A stretch of 64,000 nucleotides of DNA from Alloactinosynnema sp. L-07 (GTDB lineage Bacteria > Actinomycetota > Actinomycetes > Mycobacteriales > Pseudonocardiaceae), in contig NZ_LN850107.1 in NCBI RefSeq assembly GCF_900070365.1, forward strand, positions 4,092,001 through 4,156,000, given 5' to 3'. The notes under the pieces are model-generated. The model had not been told where the DNA came from. It did not search any database and was given only the letters and a program-made list of their open reading frames with translations. A program made the position numbers and the translations under genes. This document shows, piece by piece, positions 39,204 through 48,298 of this stretch. Within the stretch, counting starts at the first letter, position 1. Each line of letters starts with the position of its first letter.

Positions 39204-41774
39204 TCAGCCCGCGCCGAGGCAAATGAACGGCCGCCGGTACGGATCTCCGGCCACCGCCTCGGCCAACGCCCTTGCCGGGTCCACCCCGGCCGCCAGCCGC
39301 TGGTGGTAGTCGACCATCGCCGTGGCCGCCGATTCGTCCCCGACCCGGCTCGTGGCCGCCACCACGGTGCGCACCCCGCTGGCCAACAGCGCCCCGGCGT
39401 AGCCAAGGGCCTCATCGCCGGGGCGCACGTAGTTGAGCGCCAGCTCGCACGCCGCCAACACGACCTGCCGGGGCGGTTGGCGCAGCCGGGCCACCTCGTA
39501 GGCGAACAACGGACCGTCGGCCAACTCCAGCCGCGAGAACAGCGCGTTGGTCGGCTCGTGCTCGCCATGCGCGGCCAGGTGGGCCAGTTCCGTCCCGTCC
39601 AACGCCGCCAACACTTCGGCGACCGTGGCCCCAGGCCCTTCCAGGAAGGCGGCGTCGGCGTAGGTCGACCGCAACGCCGCGTCCTCGGCGACGGTACCGG
39701 TGAGCATGGGCCCCCGAGCCAGCAGCGTCCGGCCGCCGGACGTCCCGGATCCTTGCGCGGACAACCATGCCGTCGCCGACGGAGCGACGACGAGCGGACG
39801 TCCCTGCAGGGACGGGGCGACGCTCCAGGGGATCGCGTACAGCGGCCCCGTCGGCACGATGACCAGGTCGCGATCGCCGACCGCACCCAGCAGCGGCCTG
39901 ATCAACTGACGGTCCAACGCTTCGGCGGTGCGCTCCGCGGACCTCCGCACCACCTCGACGATCGGGGCGGCCAACGTGTCCGGGGCCATGGCGTCGAGGT
40001 CGGCGTGCAGCCTGGCCGCGAGTTCCGCGGCGTCCGCGGCGGAACCCAGGCGCACCAGCCGCGTCCGGCCGTCGACGACCACGACGGCCACCAGCCGCCC
40101 CTCGGACATGGCGAACTCGACCAGGGCGCGCTCCCCCAGAGCGGCGGCGACGTCTCGCAACGCGGCGACCGGCCGGGGCGACCCCCACGCGCTGGTGTGC
40201 CAGCCGAGCCGGACGACGTCACGTTCCAGGGCGGCGGCGTGCTTGGCCAGCTTGCCGACCGAGCGGCCCGCCAGCCGGTCGAGCTGCATGGTGCGGCGGG
40301 CGTGGCGCAGTTCCGCGGCCTTCGTCGCCATCTCGGGATCGTCGATCGTGGGCAGCGGCTCATAGCGGTACACCTGGGCGCGGGTCTGCTCCAGCCAGGT
40401 GAAGAGCCTGCGTGGATCGGTCCGCTTGCTGTCGAGGACGAGTTGGATCGCCAGCTCGCCGAGCTTGCGGCCGTGGATCGCGGTGCCGCAAACCAGTTCC
40501 AGCCCGCCCATCCGGTCGCGGGCCTTTCCCAGCACGGTCAGCCCGTTGCGGGCCTCGGCCAAGGCGCGACGCCGTTCGCCGCGGGCGACGGCGAGTTCGG
40601 CTCGGCACAGTCGGGCCATCATCTGGTTGTCGACTGGAGTGGTCGACCGGCTCGGCGGAAGTTGTTCGATCAACGTCTCGGCGGTGTCGACGTTGCCGCG
40701 CAGCAGTTCCAGGCGGATCGCGAGCATCAGCGCCAAGGCCGACTCGTCCTCCAGCATCAGCGTCCGCGCCCGGTCGGCCAGCTTGACGGCGGCGACCGGC
40801 AAGGAAGGCGAGCCGCGACCGCGCAGCATCGCCGCGTCGGTCTGGGCTCGCATCGCGGCCAGCGCCGCCACCGCGGCCCAGCGCGCGTTGCCTCGACGGG
40901 TGAATCCGCGCTCGGCTCGGCGGGCCCATCGCTGCGCCCGCTCGGTGTTGCCCTGGAGCAGTTCGGCGGCCGCGAGGGTCAGTTCGACCTCCGCGGCGTC
41001 CTGCCCCGCGCGCTGCTTGCGCAGCAAGGGCAGCGCGTCGACCAGGTTGCGCGCGGCCTCCTCCGGCAGGCCGCCCGCGAGCAGGGCCCGAGCGCGGTCG
41101 AGGAGCCGGGTGGGCTGCAGGCCGATGTCCCTGGCCTCTTCGTAGTGCCGAAGCGCGGTCGGGATGTCCCCTGTCATGTAGGCGACGTAGCCGAGGTTGT
41201 GCCTGGCCTTGATCCCGACACTGGCGTGGACCTCGGGGTACTCGGCTGTGCATTCCATGCACCGGTTCAGCGCGATGACAGCCGCACCCGGGTTGGCTGC
41301 CTCGATGTGCGCCAGGCTCTGGTTCAGGTACAGCGTCGCCAGCACGGTGGGGTCGCCCGCCCCCGCCCGCAGCGCCGCGGCGAGCGGTTTCTCCGCCGCG
41401 GCGAGGGCCTCCAACGCCTCGTCGAGCTCGCCTGCCCGGATCAGCAGGATGCCGCGCTGCTCTAAAGTCAGCCCGAGCAGTTCCGACCGCTTGGGCTCGG
41501 GCAGCGTGTCGGCCAGTTCCAACGCGGGTTCCAGCCGGTCGATCCCGCCACCGGACACCCCCGCCTCGGTCTCGACGTAGGCGAGGCTGACCAGGACGTG
41601 GATGAGCACCGGTGTCGACCCGGCCGCCTGCTGGTCGACTACCTCATCGAGGAGGACGAGCGCCTTGAGCAGCTTGGCTCTGGCTCTGGCGAAGTCGTAC
41701 GCGTAGGCATCATCGCGCGCGCCACCGTGAAGGTTCCGCGCGCGCTCCACCCGAGCCGTATCGGCAACCCGCAT
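39204..41774 (-). CDS. TPR-CHAT protein (caspase-like peptidase domain)
   Basis: 856 residues. The N-terminal two-thirds (about 25-500) is a run of helical TPR-like repeats (DYxxA-type A/L-rich helices such as ALDALAAAEKPLAAALRA and ARHNLGYVAYMTGDIPTALRHYEEA). The last 300 residues are a CHAT domain with the catalytic dyad His736 (LAHLAAHGEHE) and Cys776 (QVVLAACELAL). CHAT peptidases are clan CD, related to caspases and separase, and occur in TPR-CHAT effectors of type III-E CRISPR and in predicted bacterial death systems. The neighbour on the same strand, just upstream, is a subtilase gene; the gap is 26 bases, so they likely act together. No signal peptide is seen. Confidence 0.85.
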   Translation of the reverse strand: MRVADTARVERARNLHGGARDDAYAYDFARARAKLLKALVLLDEVVDQQAAGSTPVLIHVLVSLAYVETEAGVSGGGIDRLEPALELADTLPEPKRSELLGLTLEQRGILLIRAGELDEALEALAAAEKPLAAALRAGAGDPTVLATLYLNQSLAHIEAANPGAAVIALNRCMECTAEYPEVHASVGIKARHNLGYVAYMTGDIPTALRHYEEARDIGLQPTRLLDRARALLAGGLPEEAARNLVDALPLLRKQRAGQDAAEVELTLAAAELLQGNTERAQRWARRAERGFTRRGNARWAAVAALAAMRAQTDAAMLRGRGSPSLPVAAVKLADRARTLMLEDESALALMLAIRLELLRGNVDTAETLIEQLPPSRSTTPVDNQMMARLCRAELAVARGERRRALAEARNGLTVLGKARDRMGGLELVCGTAIHGRKLGELAIQLVLDSKRTDPRRLFTWLEQTRAQVYRYEPLPTIDDPEMATKAAELRHARRTMQLDRLAGRSVGKLAKHAAALERDVVRLGWHTSAWGSPRPVAALRDVAAALGERALVEFAMSEGRLVAVVVVDGRTRLVRLGSAADAAELAARLHADLDAMAPDTLAAPIVEVVRRSAERTAEALDRQLIRPLLGAVGDRDLVIVPTGPLYAIPWSVAPSLQGRPLVVAPSATAWLSAQGSGTSGGRTLLARGPMLTGTVAEDAALRSTYADAAFLEGPGATVAEVLAALDGTELAHLAAHGEHEPTNALFSRLELADGPLFAYEVARLRQPPRQVVLAACELALNYVRPGDEALGYAGALLASGVRTVVAATSRVGDESAATAMVDYHQRLAAGVDPARALAEAVAGDPYRRPFICLGAG

Positions 41775-41800
41775 GGCTCACACAGTACGACCTGACTATG

Positions 41801-43567
41801 TCAGGAGATCCATCCCCTGTCGGCCAAGTCTTTATCCGTTTCGCCGAGCGCGGTGGTCGCCCTGGTCACCCGGTCGGCCAGATTCAGGGTGTCCGGCGCG
41901 GCGGCGAGCTTGCTCGCGAGGATGCCCGCCACGACCGGGGTCGCGAACGAGGTGCCCGCCCAGATCGCGAATCCCGTGGTGAGGTCGTCCGGGTCGGGCC
42001 CGCTGCGCATCCTGGTCCCGGTGCCGAGCGTCCGGGGCAGGCTGATGTCGCCTGCCTCCGCGCCCTGCCACAGCGGGACCGTGCTGACGATCGCGTTGCC
42101 CGGCGCCCAGCGCTTGACCCACTCGCCGTCGTTGCTGAACGCGGCGATGCTCGTACCTGCCGCGTTGAGCGCTCCGACCGCGACCAGCAGGTCGTTGCCG
42201 GTGTTGCTGCCGTCGCTGTTCAGCGCGAGCGCGGCGGGCACGAACGGCCGGGTGGTGGCGTCGTTACCCGCGGCGGCGACCACGACGACGCCGAGGTCGG
42301 TGAGCCTGCGGACGGCGTCGGCGAGCAGAGCGCCGGTCGTCTGGTCGGTGTTCTCCGGGTAGAAGCCCAGCGAGAGCGACACGACGTCGACGATCTCGTC
42401 CGGCCGGTCGTTGTCGATCGCGTCCTTCACCCGGTCGCGCAGCCATTCGAGCGCGAGCAGCACGGAGGCATCGGTGGTGACGCCATCGGTGTGCAGGACC
42501 CGAAGCGACAGCACGCGCGCGTCCGGGCAGGTCTGGTGCACGAGCCCGGCGACGAAGGTGCCGTGGCCCGCGTGCGAGTCCGTCAGTCCCAGCAGCGGCT
42601 GGATGATGTCGCGTTCCTCGAATGGCGAGACCAGCGAGGGGAAGGCGTCTCCGCTCTCCGCCGTCATCGTCGACTCCAGGTCGGCGAGCAGCCCTTGGAA
42701 TTCGGTGGACACCTCGACGACCGGGTCGTCGCCGGGCACGCCGACCGGCAGCCACGGGTGGGTGCCGATCCCGGTGTCGAGCACCGCGACGACCGGCCGC
42801 CGCCCGGCGGACAGATCCGCGGCCGGACGACGCACCGGCTTGGGCAAGAACATCTGGACCGGGTTGCGGCTCCCGGTCGCCAGTCCGACTGAACCCGATG
42901 GCACGCCGCCCCCGTAGGGAACGCCGCCGCCGTAGGGCACGCCGCCCCCGTAGGGAACCCCGCCGCCGTAGGGCACGCCACCGCCGTACGGGACTCCGCC
43001 GCCGTAAGGCGCTCCACCTCCGAACACCGAAGCAGCACCCACGATGTGCTCCAAACTGATCCCGGCCACCTGTTCGGGCGCGAGTTCATTGCGTAGTAGG
43101 GCGAGAACCGCCCATGGATCCGGCATGACGTCGGCGCGCACGCCCGCGCGGAGGCGGACGGCGACCGGAACAGCGAGTTCGCGATCGAGCGTCTTGACCG
43201 CGCGCTGCCAGCGGTCGGTGCGCGGCAGCCGGGGAACCAGCTGCGCGCCCAGCGGCTCGATCACCTTGTTCAGCGTCGCGACGGCCTCGGGATCCAGCGC
43301 GATACGCAAGGGCAGGAGCAGCGTGTCCGCCCGGTACGCCGTCGATGCCAGGCCTTTGGTGCCCTGGTAGCGCACGGCGGTGGCAGGGTCGAGCACCCGC
43401 ACGCGGTGGCGGCTGAACACATCGGTCGGCACGGTCACCAACCGGGTCGGATGCGTGCCCTTGCCGCGGTTGCGGTCGTCCTGTCGCTGCTCTTCGGTCC
43501 CCACAAGCGCCCCATTTATCTCAACGTGATCCCGGTTCAATGGCTCATTGTGATGCCAGTCGAGCAC
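41801..43567 (-). CDS. Cytoplasmic subtilisin-like serine peptidase (S8) with Gly-Val-Pro repeat linker
   Basis: 588 residues. A domain of about 175 residues without recognised motif leads to a linker of seven hexapeptides of the form GGGVPY (encoded at 42902-43020), then a complete S8 domain: Asp264 in AVLDTGIGTH, His335 in HAGHGTFVAGLVH and Ser540 in WAGTSFATPVVAG. No signal peptide and no obvious inhibitory prodomain are present, so it is likely intracellular and controlled by its partner or by cleavage. GTG 43567 is used; starts up to 43639 are possible. It is coupled with the TPR-CHAT gene, 26 bases away. Confidence 0.85.
   Translation of the reverse strand: MLDWHHNEPLNRDHVEINGALVGTEEQRQDDRNRGKGTHPTRLVTVPTDVFSRHRVRVLDPATAVRYQGTKGLASTAYRADTLLLPLRIALDPEAVATLNKVIEPLGAQLVPRLPRTDRWQRAVKTLDRELAVPVAVRLRAGVRADVMPDPWAVLALLRNELAPEQVAGISLEHIVGAASVFGGGAPYGGGVPYGGGVPYGGGVPYGGGVPYGGGVPYGGGVPSGSVGLATGSRNPVQMFLPKPVRRPAADLSAGRRPVVAVLDTGIGTHPWLPVGVPGDDPVVEVSTEFQGLLADLESTMTAESGDAFPSLVSPFEERDIIQPLLGLTDSHAGHGTFVAGLVHQTCPDARVLSLRVLHTDGVTTDASVLLALEWLRDRVKDAIDNDRPDEIVDVVSLSLGFYPENTDQTTGALLADAVRRLTDLGVVVVAAAGNDATTRPFVPAALALNSDGSNTGNDLLVAVGALNAAGTSIAAFSNDGEWVKRWAPGNAIVSTVPLWQGAEAGDISLPRTLGTGTRMRSGPDPDDLTTGFAIWAGTSFATPVVAGILASKLAAAPDTLNLADRVTRATTALGETDKDLADRGWIS
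42902..43020 (-). repeat. 18-base tandem repeat inside the subtilase gene
   Basis: Seven 18-base units with near identity, encoding GGGAPY, GGGVPY five times, and GGGVPS. On the plus strand the units share the core CCGTAGGGMACGCCGCC, and alternation between GGGAAC and GGGCAC suggests growth by 36-base steps. Such slipped repeats usually make a flexible, length-variable linker. Confidence 0.85.
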
Positions 43568-43657
43568 ATTGACTGCCGATCTGTACGTCGAAATGCTGAT
43601 CGGATGCGTAACGGGTGCGCGGAGACACGACAGGGTCAATCTCGCGGCTACATTGGG

Positions 43658-44752
43658 TTACTGAGTGGTGACGATCATTCCACTGCCGAGGACGACGTCA
43701 CCGTCGGTGTCCGGTCGATAAAGGACGACCGCCTGACCCGGTGCGACACCGCGAAGGTCCTCCGACGGATTGACGACGAGGTCGCCGTCGACCAGTTCCG
43801 CGGTCGCCGGAGCGGTGCCCCCATGCGCGCGGACCTGGGCCACGCAGTCCACCGAGCCCGCCAGCGGGACGCCGGAGGGCCAGATGGGGCGGGCGGCGAC
43901 GATCTGGCGCACGGCGAGCTTGTCGATCGAGCCGACCCGGACGGTCCCGCTGACCGGCTCCAGCCCGAGGACGTACCGGGGCCTGCCGTCCGGGGCGGGG
44001 GTGTCGATGCCCAGGCCATGGCGCTGGCCGACGGTGAACCCGTGCACGCCCGTGTGCACGCCGAGCACGGCGCCGGTCTCGTCGTCGACCAACTGGCCGG
44101 GGCGGGTGCCGAGCTTGTTCGTCAGGAACGCGCGGGTGTCGCCGTCGGGGATGAAGCAAATGTCGTAGGAGTCCGGCTTCTCCGCGACCATCAGACCGCG
44201 CGACTCGGCCTCGGCGCGGACATCGGCCTTCACCGAGTCGCCGAGGGGGAACATCGCGTGGCTGAGCTGCTGCGGGGTGAGCGAGGCCAGGACGTAGGAC
44301 TGGTCCTTGCCAAGGTCGGCGCTGCGCCGCAGCTCCGGCCGACCGTCCACCTGGGACAGTCGGGCGTAGTGGCCGGTGCAGACCGCGTCGAACCCCAGGG
44401 CGATGGCCTTGTCCAGCAGGGCCTCGAACTTGATCCGCTCGTTGCACTTGAGGCACGGGTTAGGGGTGCGGCCCGCGGCGTACTCGGCGACGAAGTCCTC
44501 GACGACGTCCTCGGTGAAGCGCTCGGCGAAGTCCCAGACGTAGAACGGGATGCCGAGCAGGTCGGCCACCCGGCGCGCGTCGTGGGCGTCCTCGACGGTG
44601 CAGCAGCCGCGCGAGCCCGTGCGCAGGGTGCCCGGCTTGGCCGACAGGGCCAGATGCACCCCGACGACCTCATGGCCCGCCTCGACCGCGCGCGCGGCGG
44701 CCACGGCCGAATCGACTCCGCCGCTCATCGCGGCCAGAACACGCACTTTCAT
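43658..44752 (-). CDS. mnmA: tRNA 2-thiouridine synthase
   Basis: Adds sulfur to uridine 34 of tRNAs for Gln, Lys and Glu. About 364 residues. ATP-pyrophosphatase loop SGGVDS at residues 10-15; the catalytic cysteines are in [15 protein letters not shown] and in [11 protein letters not shown], and the C-terminal beta domain follows. ATG 44752 overlaps the cysteine desulfurase stop as ATGA. A long upstream open frame is shadow of that gene. Translation coupling fits, because the desulfurase supplies the sulfur. Confidence 0.95.
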   Translation of the reverse strand: MKVRVLAAMSGGVDSAVAAARAVEAGHEVVGVHLALSAKPGTLRTGSRGCCTVEDAHDARRVADLLGIPFYVWDFAERFTEDVVEDFVAEYAAGRTPNPCLKCNERIKFEALLDKAIALGFDAVCTGHYARLSQVDGRPELRRSADLGKDQSYVLASLTPQQLSHAMFPLGDSVKADVRAEAESRGLMVAEKPDSYDICFIPDGDTRAFLTNKLGTRPGQLVDDETGAVLGVHTGVHGFTVGQRHGLGIDTPAPDGRPRYVLGLEPVSGTVRVGSIDKLAVRQIVAARPIWPSGVPLAGSVDCVAQVRAHGGTAPATAELVDGDLVVNPSEDLRGVAPGQAVVLYRPDTDGDVVLGSGMIVTTQ

Positions 44753-45969
44753 ACCTCCGCTGGAGACTTCGACCGCCGCATCCCGGCGAGTCCGGCGCTG
44801 CGGGCCCGTTCGACCACGGGCGCGATGGCCGCGATCAGCGCGTCCACGTCGGCCTCGTCGGACGTGTGCCCGAGGGAGAAGCGCAGCGAGCCGCGGGCGA
44901 GCGCGGCTTCGGCGCCCATCGCGAGCAGCACGTGGCTGGGCTGGGCGACACCGGCGGTGCAGGCCGAGCCGGTGGAGCACTCGATGCCCCTGGCGTCGAG
45001 CAGCATCAGCAGGCTGTCGCCCTCGCAACCGGGGAACGAGAAGTGCGCGTTGCCCGGCAGCCTGGACGGACCGGCGTCCACAGTGGACTGACCGGGGTCG
45101 CCGTTGAGCACCGCGTCGGGCAGCACCGCACGCATTCGGGTGATCAGGTCGTCGCGCAGTTCGGCGAGCCGCTCGGCCCGCTCGACGCGCTCGTCGGCCG
45201 CGACGCGGACGGCCTCGGCGAAAGCGACTATGGCGGGCGTGTCGAGAGTTCCGGAGCGCACGTCGCGCTCTTGGCCGCCGCCGTGCGACACGGGCGTGCA
45301 CGGCACATCGCGGCCCAGCAGCAGTGCGCCGACGCCGAACGGGCCGCCGACCTTGTGGCCGGACACCGTCAGCGCGCTCGCGCCGCTGGCGGCGAAGTCG
45401 ACCGGCAGCACGCCGACGGCCTGCACCGCGTCGGTGTGGAACGGGATGCCGTGCGCGGCGCACGCGCGAGCCAGCTCACCGACCGGGTTGACCGTGCCGA
45501 CCTCGTTGTTGGCCCACATCACGCTGACGACCGCCACGGACGCGGGATCCTCGGCGATGGCGGCGCGCAGGGTGTCCTCGTGGACGCGGCCGAACGCGTC
45601 GACCTCCAGCAGGGTGACCTCGGCGTCCTCGTGCTCGGCCAGCCACAGCGCGGCGTCGAGCACGGCGTGGTGTTCGACCGCGGAGACCAGCACGCGCCTG
45701 CGGGCCGGGTTCTCCGCCCGGCGGGCCCAGAAGATGCCCTTGACCGCGAGGTTGTCGCTCTCGGTGCCGCCGGAGGTGAAGATCACCTCGGACGGGCGGG
45801 CACCCAGGGCCGCGGCCAACGCCTCGCGCGCCTCCTCGACCGCGCGCCGGGCGCGGCGGCCGGAGGTGTGCAGGGACGAGGCGTTGCCGTAGGTGGTCAA
45901 CGCCTTGGTCAACGCCTCGGCCACCTGGGGCAGGATCGGCGTGGTGGCGGCGTGGTCGAGATAGGTCAT
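44749..45969 (-). CDS. Cysteine desulfurase (IscS/NifS type)
   Basis: 406 residues. PLP enzyme that takes sulfur from cysteine onto its own cysteine as persulfide. The PLP Lys is in [13 protein letters not shown], the PLP-stacking His in [13 protein letters not shown], and the active Cys loop is [16 protein letters not shown], close to the IscS type with a long loop. It feeds MnmA, whose gene overlaps its stop. No iscU or sufU gene is adjacent, so tRNA thiolation is the main inferred job. Confidence 0.93.
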   Translation of the reverse strand: MTYLDHAATTPILPQVAEALTKALTTYGNASSLHTSGRRARRAVEEAREALAAALGARPSEVIFTSGGTESDNLAVKGIFWARRAENPARRRVLVSAVEHHAVLDAALWLAEHEDAEVTLLEVDAFGRVHEDTLRAAIAEDPASVAVVSVMWANNEVGTVNPVGELARACAAHGIPFHTDAVQAVGVLPVDFAASGASALTVSGHKVGGPFGVGALLLGRDVPCTPVSHGGGQERDVRSGTLDTPAIVAFAEAVRVAADERVERAERLAELRDDLITRMRAVLPDAVLNGDPGQSTVDAGPSRLPGNAHFSFPGCEGDSLLMLLDARGIECSTGSACTAGVAQPSHVLLAMGAEAALARGSLRFSLGHTSDEADVDALIAAIAPVVERARSAGLAGMRRSKSPAEV

Positions 45970-46018
45970 CGCTCAACCAGGGTAGCCCGCAGCCTGGGGT
46001 CGCTGTCACCAGACCTGG

Positions 46019-47377
46019 TCACACCGGCTTCGGCTCGCGGCGGCTGAACAGGACGAATCCGACGACCGCGACACCTGCCATGACCAGGTTGAGCGGGATG
46101 ACCGCGGCGGCGGGCGCGGCGGCGGAGGCAAGCGAGACAAGCAGCACACCGCCGAAGCCCACGCAGGCCGCCGAGAACAGCATGTCGGCCACCTGCACCG
46201 CCGAGGAGTTGAACCCACGCTCCTGCTCGCTGGAGATGCCCAGCACCAGGACATTGATCGACGGGAACGACAGCCCCATCCCGACCCCGCACACGATCCA
46301 CACCACCGCGGCGAGCCAGTCGAAGCCCCACGACGGGGCGACGAACACGGTGGCGGCGAGCCCGACCGCGAGGATCGCGAAGCCCCAGCGGATCAGAGTG
46401 GTGCGGGCGATGTCGGGGTGTCTGCCCTGCCAGTGCGACGCCGCCGACCATCCGAGCGCGCCCAGTGTCAGTGGCAACCCGGCCATGGCGGGCGAGTACC
46501 CGTGCACGGATGTCAGCGTCAGCGGGAGGAACGCCTCGACACCGAAGAACGCGCCCGCGAGCAGCCCGCGGGCGAGCACGGCACTGGGCAGGCCGCGGCG
46601 CGCGGTCAGGGTTCCCTTCGGCAGCAGCGTGCGGAGCGCGGGCACCAGCAGCGCGACCCCGGCGACCGCCAGCCAGAGCGTCCCGAGTGAGGGGTGTTGG
46701 GCTGCCCAGCTCACCGCCGGGATGCCCAGTCCGGCGGCGACGGCGGCCAGCGGCAGACCGCGCCGGGTCGAGGGCGCCTTCGTCGGCGCGGGCAGCGAGC
46801 GCAGCGCGGGCACCAGCAGGATCGCGCCGAGCAGGGCGAGCGGCGCCAGGCCGAGGAACACCCAGCGCCAGCCGAGACGCTCGGTCACCAGGCCCGCCAG
46901 CGTCGGCCCGACGATGGAGGGCACCACCCAGGCCGCCGCCAGCAGGCCGAACGCCGCGGGCCGGGACCGCTCGGGATAGATGAGCGCGACGAGCACGTAC
47001 ACAGCGACGATCTCGGTGCCGAGCCCCAGACCCTGCAGCACCCGGCCGACCAGCAGCGTGGCCATGCCGTCGGCCGTGCCCGCGACCAGGAGGCCTGCGA
47101 GGAACAACGCGGGTCCCACGTAGAGCACCGGGCCCGGCCCGACCCGGTCGCAGGCTCGGCCGGACAGGACAGTGGCCATGACGCTCGCGGCGAGGAAGGC
47201 GGTGAACGGCCACGAGTAGTACTCGCCGCCGTCGAGATCGGCGAGCATCCGCGGCATCGCGGTGCTCACGCCAAGGTGTTCGAACGCGGCGATGGTGATG
47301 AGGAGCAGCATGCCGACCGTCGTCGCGCGGGTATCGGCGTGCCACAGGGACCTGCTGGGGGTATCGGTGACCGTCAC
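46019..47377 (-). CDS. MFS transporter
   Basis: 452 residues with about 14 hydrophobic segments, the DHA2-like set. After a short N-tail (SRSLWHADTRATTVGM) the first span starts. The loop-2 motif (SGRACDRVGPGPVLYVGPA) with R-x-x-D-R-x-G and the GRVLQGLGLGTEIVAV stretch identify the major facilitator family. It resembles drug efflux members, but the substrate is unknown. It sits 49 bases upstream of the cysteine desulfurase gene on the same strand; there is no known functional link. Confidence 0.88.
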   Translation of the reverse strand: MTVTDTPSRSLWHADTRATTVGMLLLITIAAFEHLGVSTAMPRMLADLDGGEYYSWPFTAFLAASVMATVLSGRACDRVGPGPVLYVGPALFLAGLLVAGTADGMATLLVGRVLQGLGLGTEIVAVYVLVALIYPERSRPAAFGLLAAAWVVPSIVGPTLAGLVTERLGWRWVFLGLAPLALLGAILLVPALRSLPAPTKAPSTRRGLPLAAVAAGLGIPAVSWAAQHPSLGTLWLAVAGVALLVPALRTLLPKGTLTARRGLPSAVLARGLLAGAFFGVEAFLPLTLTSVHGYSPAMAGLPLTLGALGWSAASHWQGRHPDIARTTLIRWGFAILAVGLAATVFVAPSWGFDWLAAVVWIVCGVGMGLSFPSINVLVLGISSEQERGFNSSAVQVADMLFSAACVGFGGVLLVSLASAAAPAAAVIPLNLVMAGVAVVGFVLFSRREPKPV

Positions 47378-47419
47378 GCGGCCATCGTGCCTCCTCCAGT
47401 GGACTGGAGGTCCAGCCCT

Positions 47420-48298
47420 TTATCCGGCCAGCGGGGTGTCCTGGTGGCGCGGGGCGGTCCGCGGGATCCGGCGCCGCTGGGCGGGCAGCATGACCCGGCC
47501 GAGCGCGGAGTTGGTCGCCGCCTCGGTCAGCGCGGCCAGTTCGCGGCGGTCGGCGGCGCGGCCCGGCGCGATCTCGTCGAGCACGTACAGTTCGAGCACG
47601 AGCCCACGCAGCCGGGCCACCCGCAGCACCGAGTCGATGATCGTCTCGTCGCCGATGAACGACGGCGCGCTGGTCTCCCGGCCGTCGGCCAGCCGGTAGC
47701 GCAGCGCCAGCGGGCGCACCGGCACGCCGCCGTCGATGGCGGCCTGGAACACCGCGTGCCGGAACTTGCCGAGGCCCTGTCCGCACCACGTCGTCCCCTC
47801 GGGGCAGACATAGACCTGCGATCCGGCGCGCATGACCTCGGACAGCTCGGTCATCGTCTTGGGCAGGGCGCGCAGGTTCTCCCGGTCCAGGAACACCGAG
47901 CCCGCCGCCGCGACGATCGGCCCCAGGACGGGCCAGGATCGGATGTCGAGCTTGGCCAGCGCCCGCATCGGCCGCACGGCGTTGACCGCGGCGATGTCGA
48001 GCCACGAGATGTGGTTGGCGGTCACCAGCGCGCCGCGCCCCTTCGCGGGCGGCAGCTCACCGGTGACCGTCATGCGCACGCCGAACGCGCCCAGCAGCGC
48101 CCGGAAGATCCCCTTGGCGATCAGCTCCCGGCCGCCGCGGCCCACGATCGGCAGCAGCGGCAGCGCGAGCAGGCTGGCCAGCAGCACGCCGACCGCGCCC
48201 GCGAGCCGGGCGACGACCCGCGCGCGGCCGACCGCGGGCTCGTCATCGGCCAGGCACGACGGCCCGCAAGGCGAGGCAGGCATCCACGCGTGCGACAT
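47420..48298 (-). CDS. 1-acyl-glycerol-phosphate acyltransferase family (OlsA/PlsC-like)
   Basis: 292 residues, membrane-associated. The acyltransferase blocks are NHISWLD (H-x4-D, catalytic), FLDRENLRALP and CPEGTTWCGQGLG. One N-terminal hydrophobic segment (AVGVLLASLLALPLLPIVG) anchors it. It begins a single base after the stop of an OlsB-like gene, so the pair could make ornithine lipid by O-acylation of lyso-ornithine lipid, as OlsA does. Alternatively it is a phospholipid acyltransferase. Mycobacterial Rv3026c is the positional equivalent. Confidence 0.85.
   Translation of the reverse strand: MSHAWMPASPCGPSCLADDEPAVGRARVVARLAGAVGVLLASLLALPLLPIVGRGGRELIAKGIFRALLGAFGVRMTVTGELPPAKGRGALVTANHISWLDIAAVNAVRPMRALAKLDIRSWPVLGPIVAAAGSVFLDRENLRALPKTMTELSEVMRAGSQVYVCPEGTTWCGQGLGKFRHAVFQAAIDGGVPVRPLALRYRLADGRETSAPSFIGDETIIDSVLRVARLRGLVLELYVLDEIAPGRAADRRELAALTEAATNSALGRVMLPAQRRRIPRTAPRHQDTPLAG

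Noticed and set aside
37827..41465. Plus-strand open frame of 1212 codons
   Set aside because: It is antisense to the acyl-CoA synthetase and TPR-CHAT genes, is rich in Arg, Gly and His with no domain, and exists because GC-rich DNA has few stops.
42902..43020. Non-coding minisatellite at the 18-base repeats
   Set aside because: The period is a multiple of three and lies in frame inside the complete subtilase gene.
45966..48005. Long minus-strand frame over the MFS and acyltransferase genes
   Set aside because: It is the out-of-frame shadow of two well-defined genes; its Arg/Gly/Ala-rich composition shows no motif.
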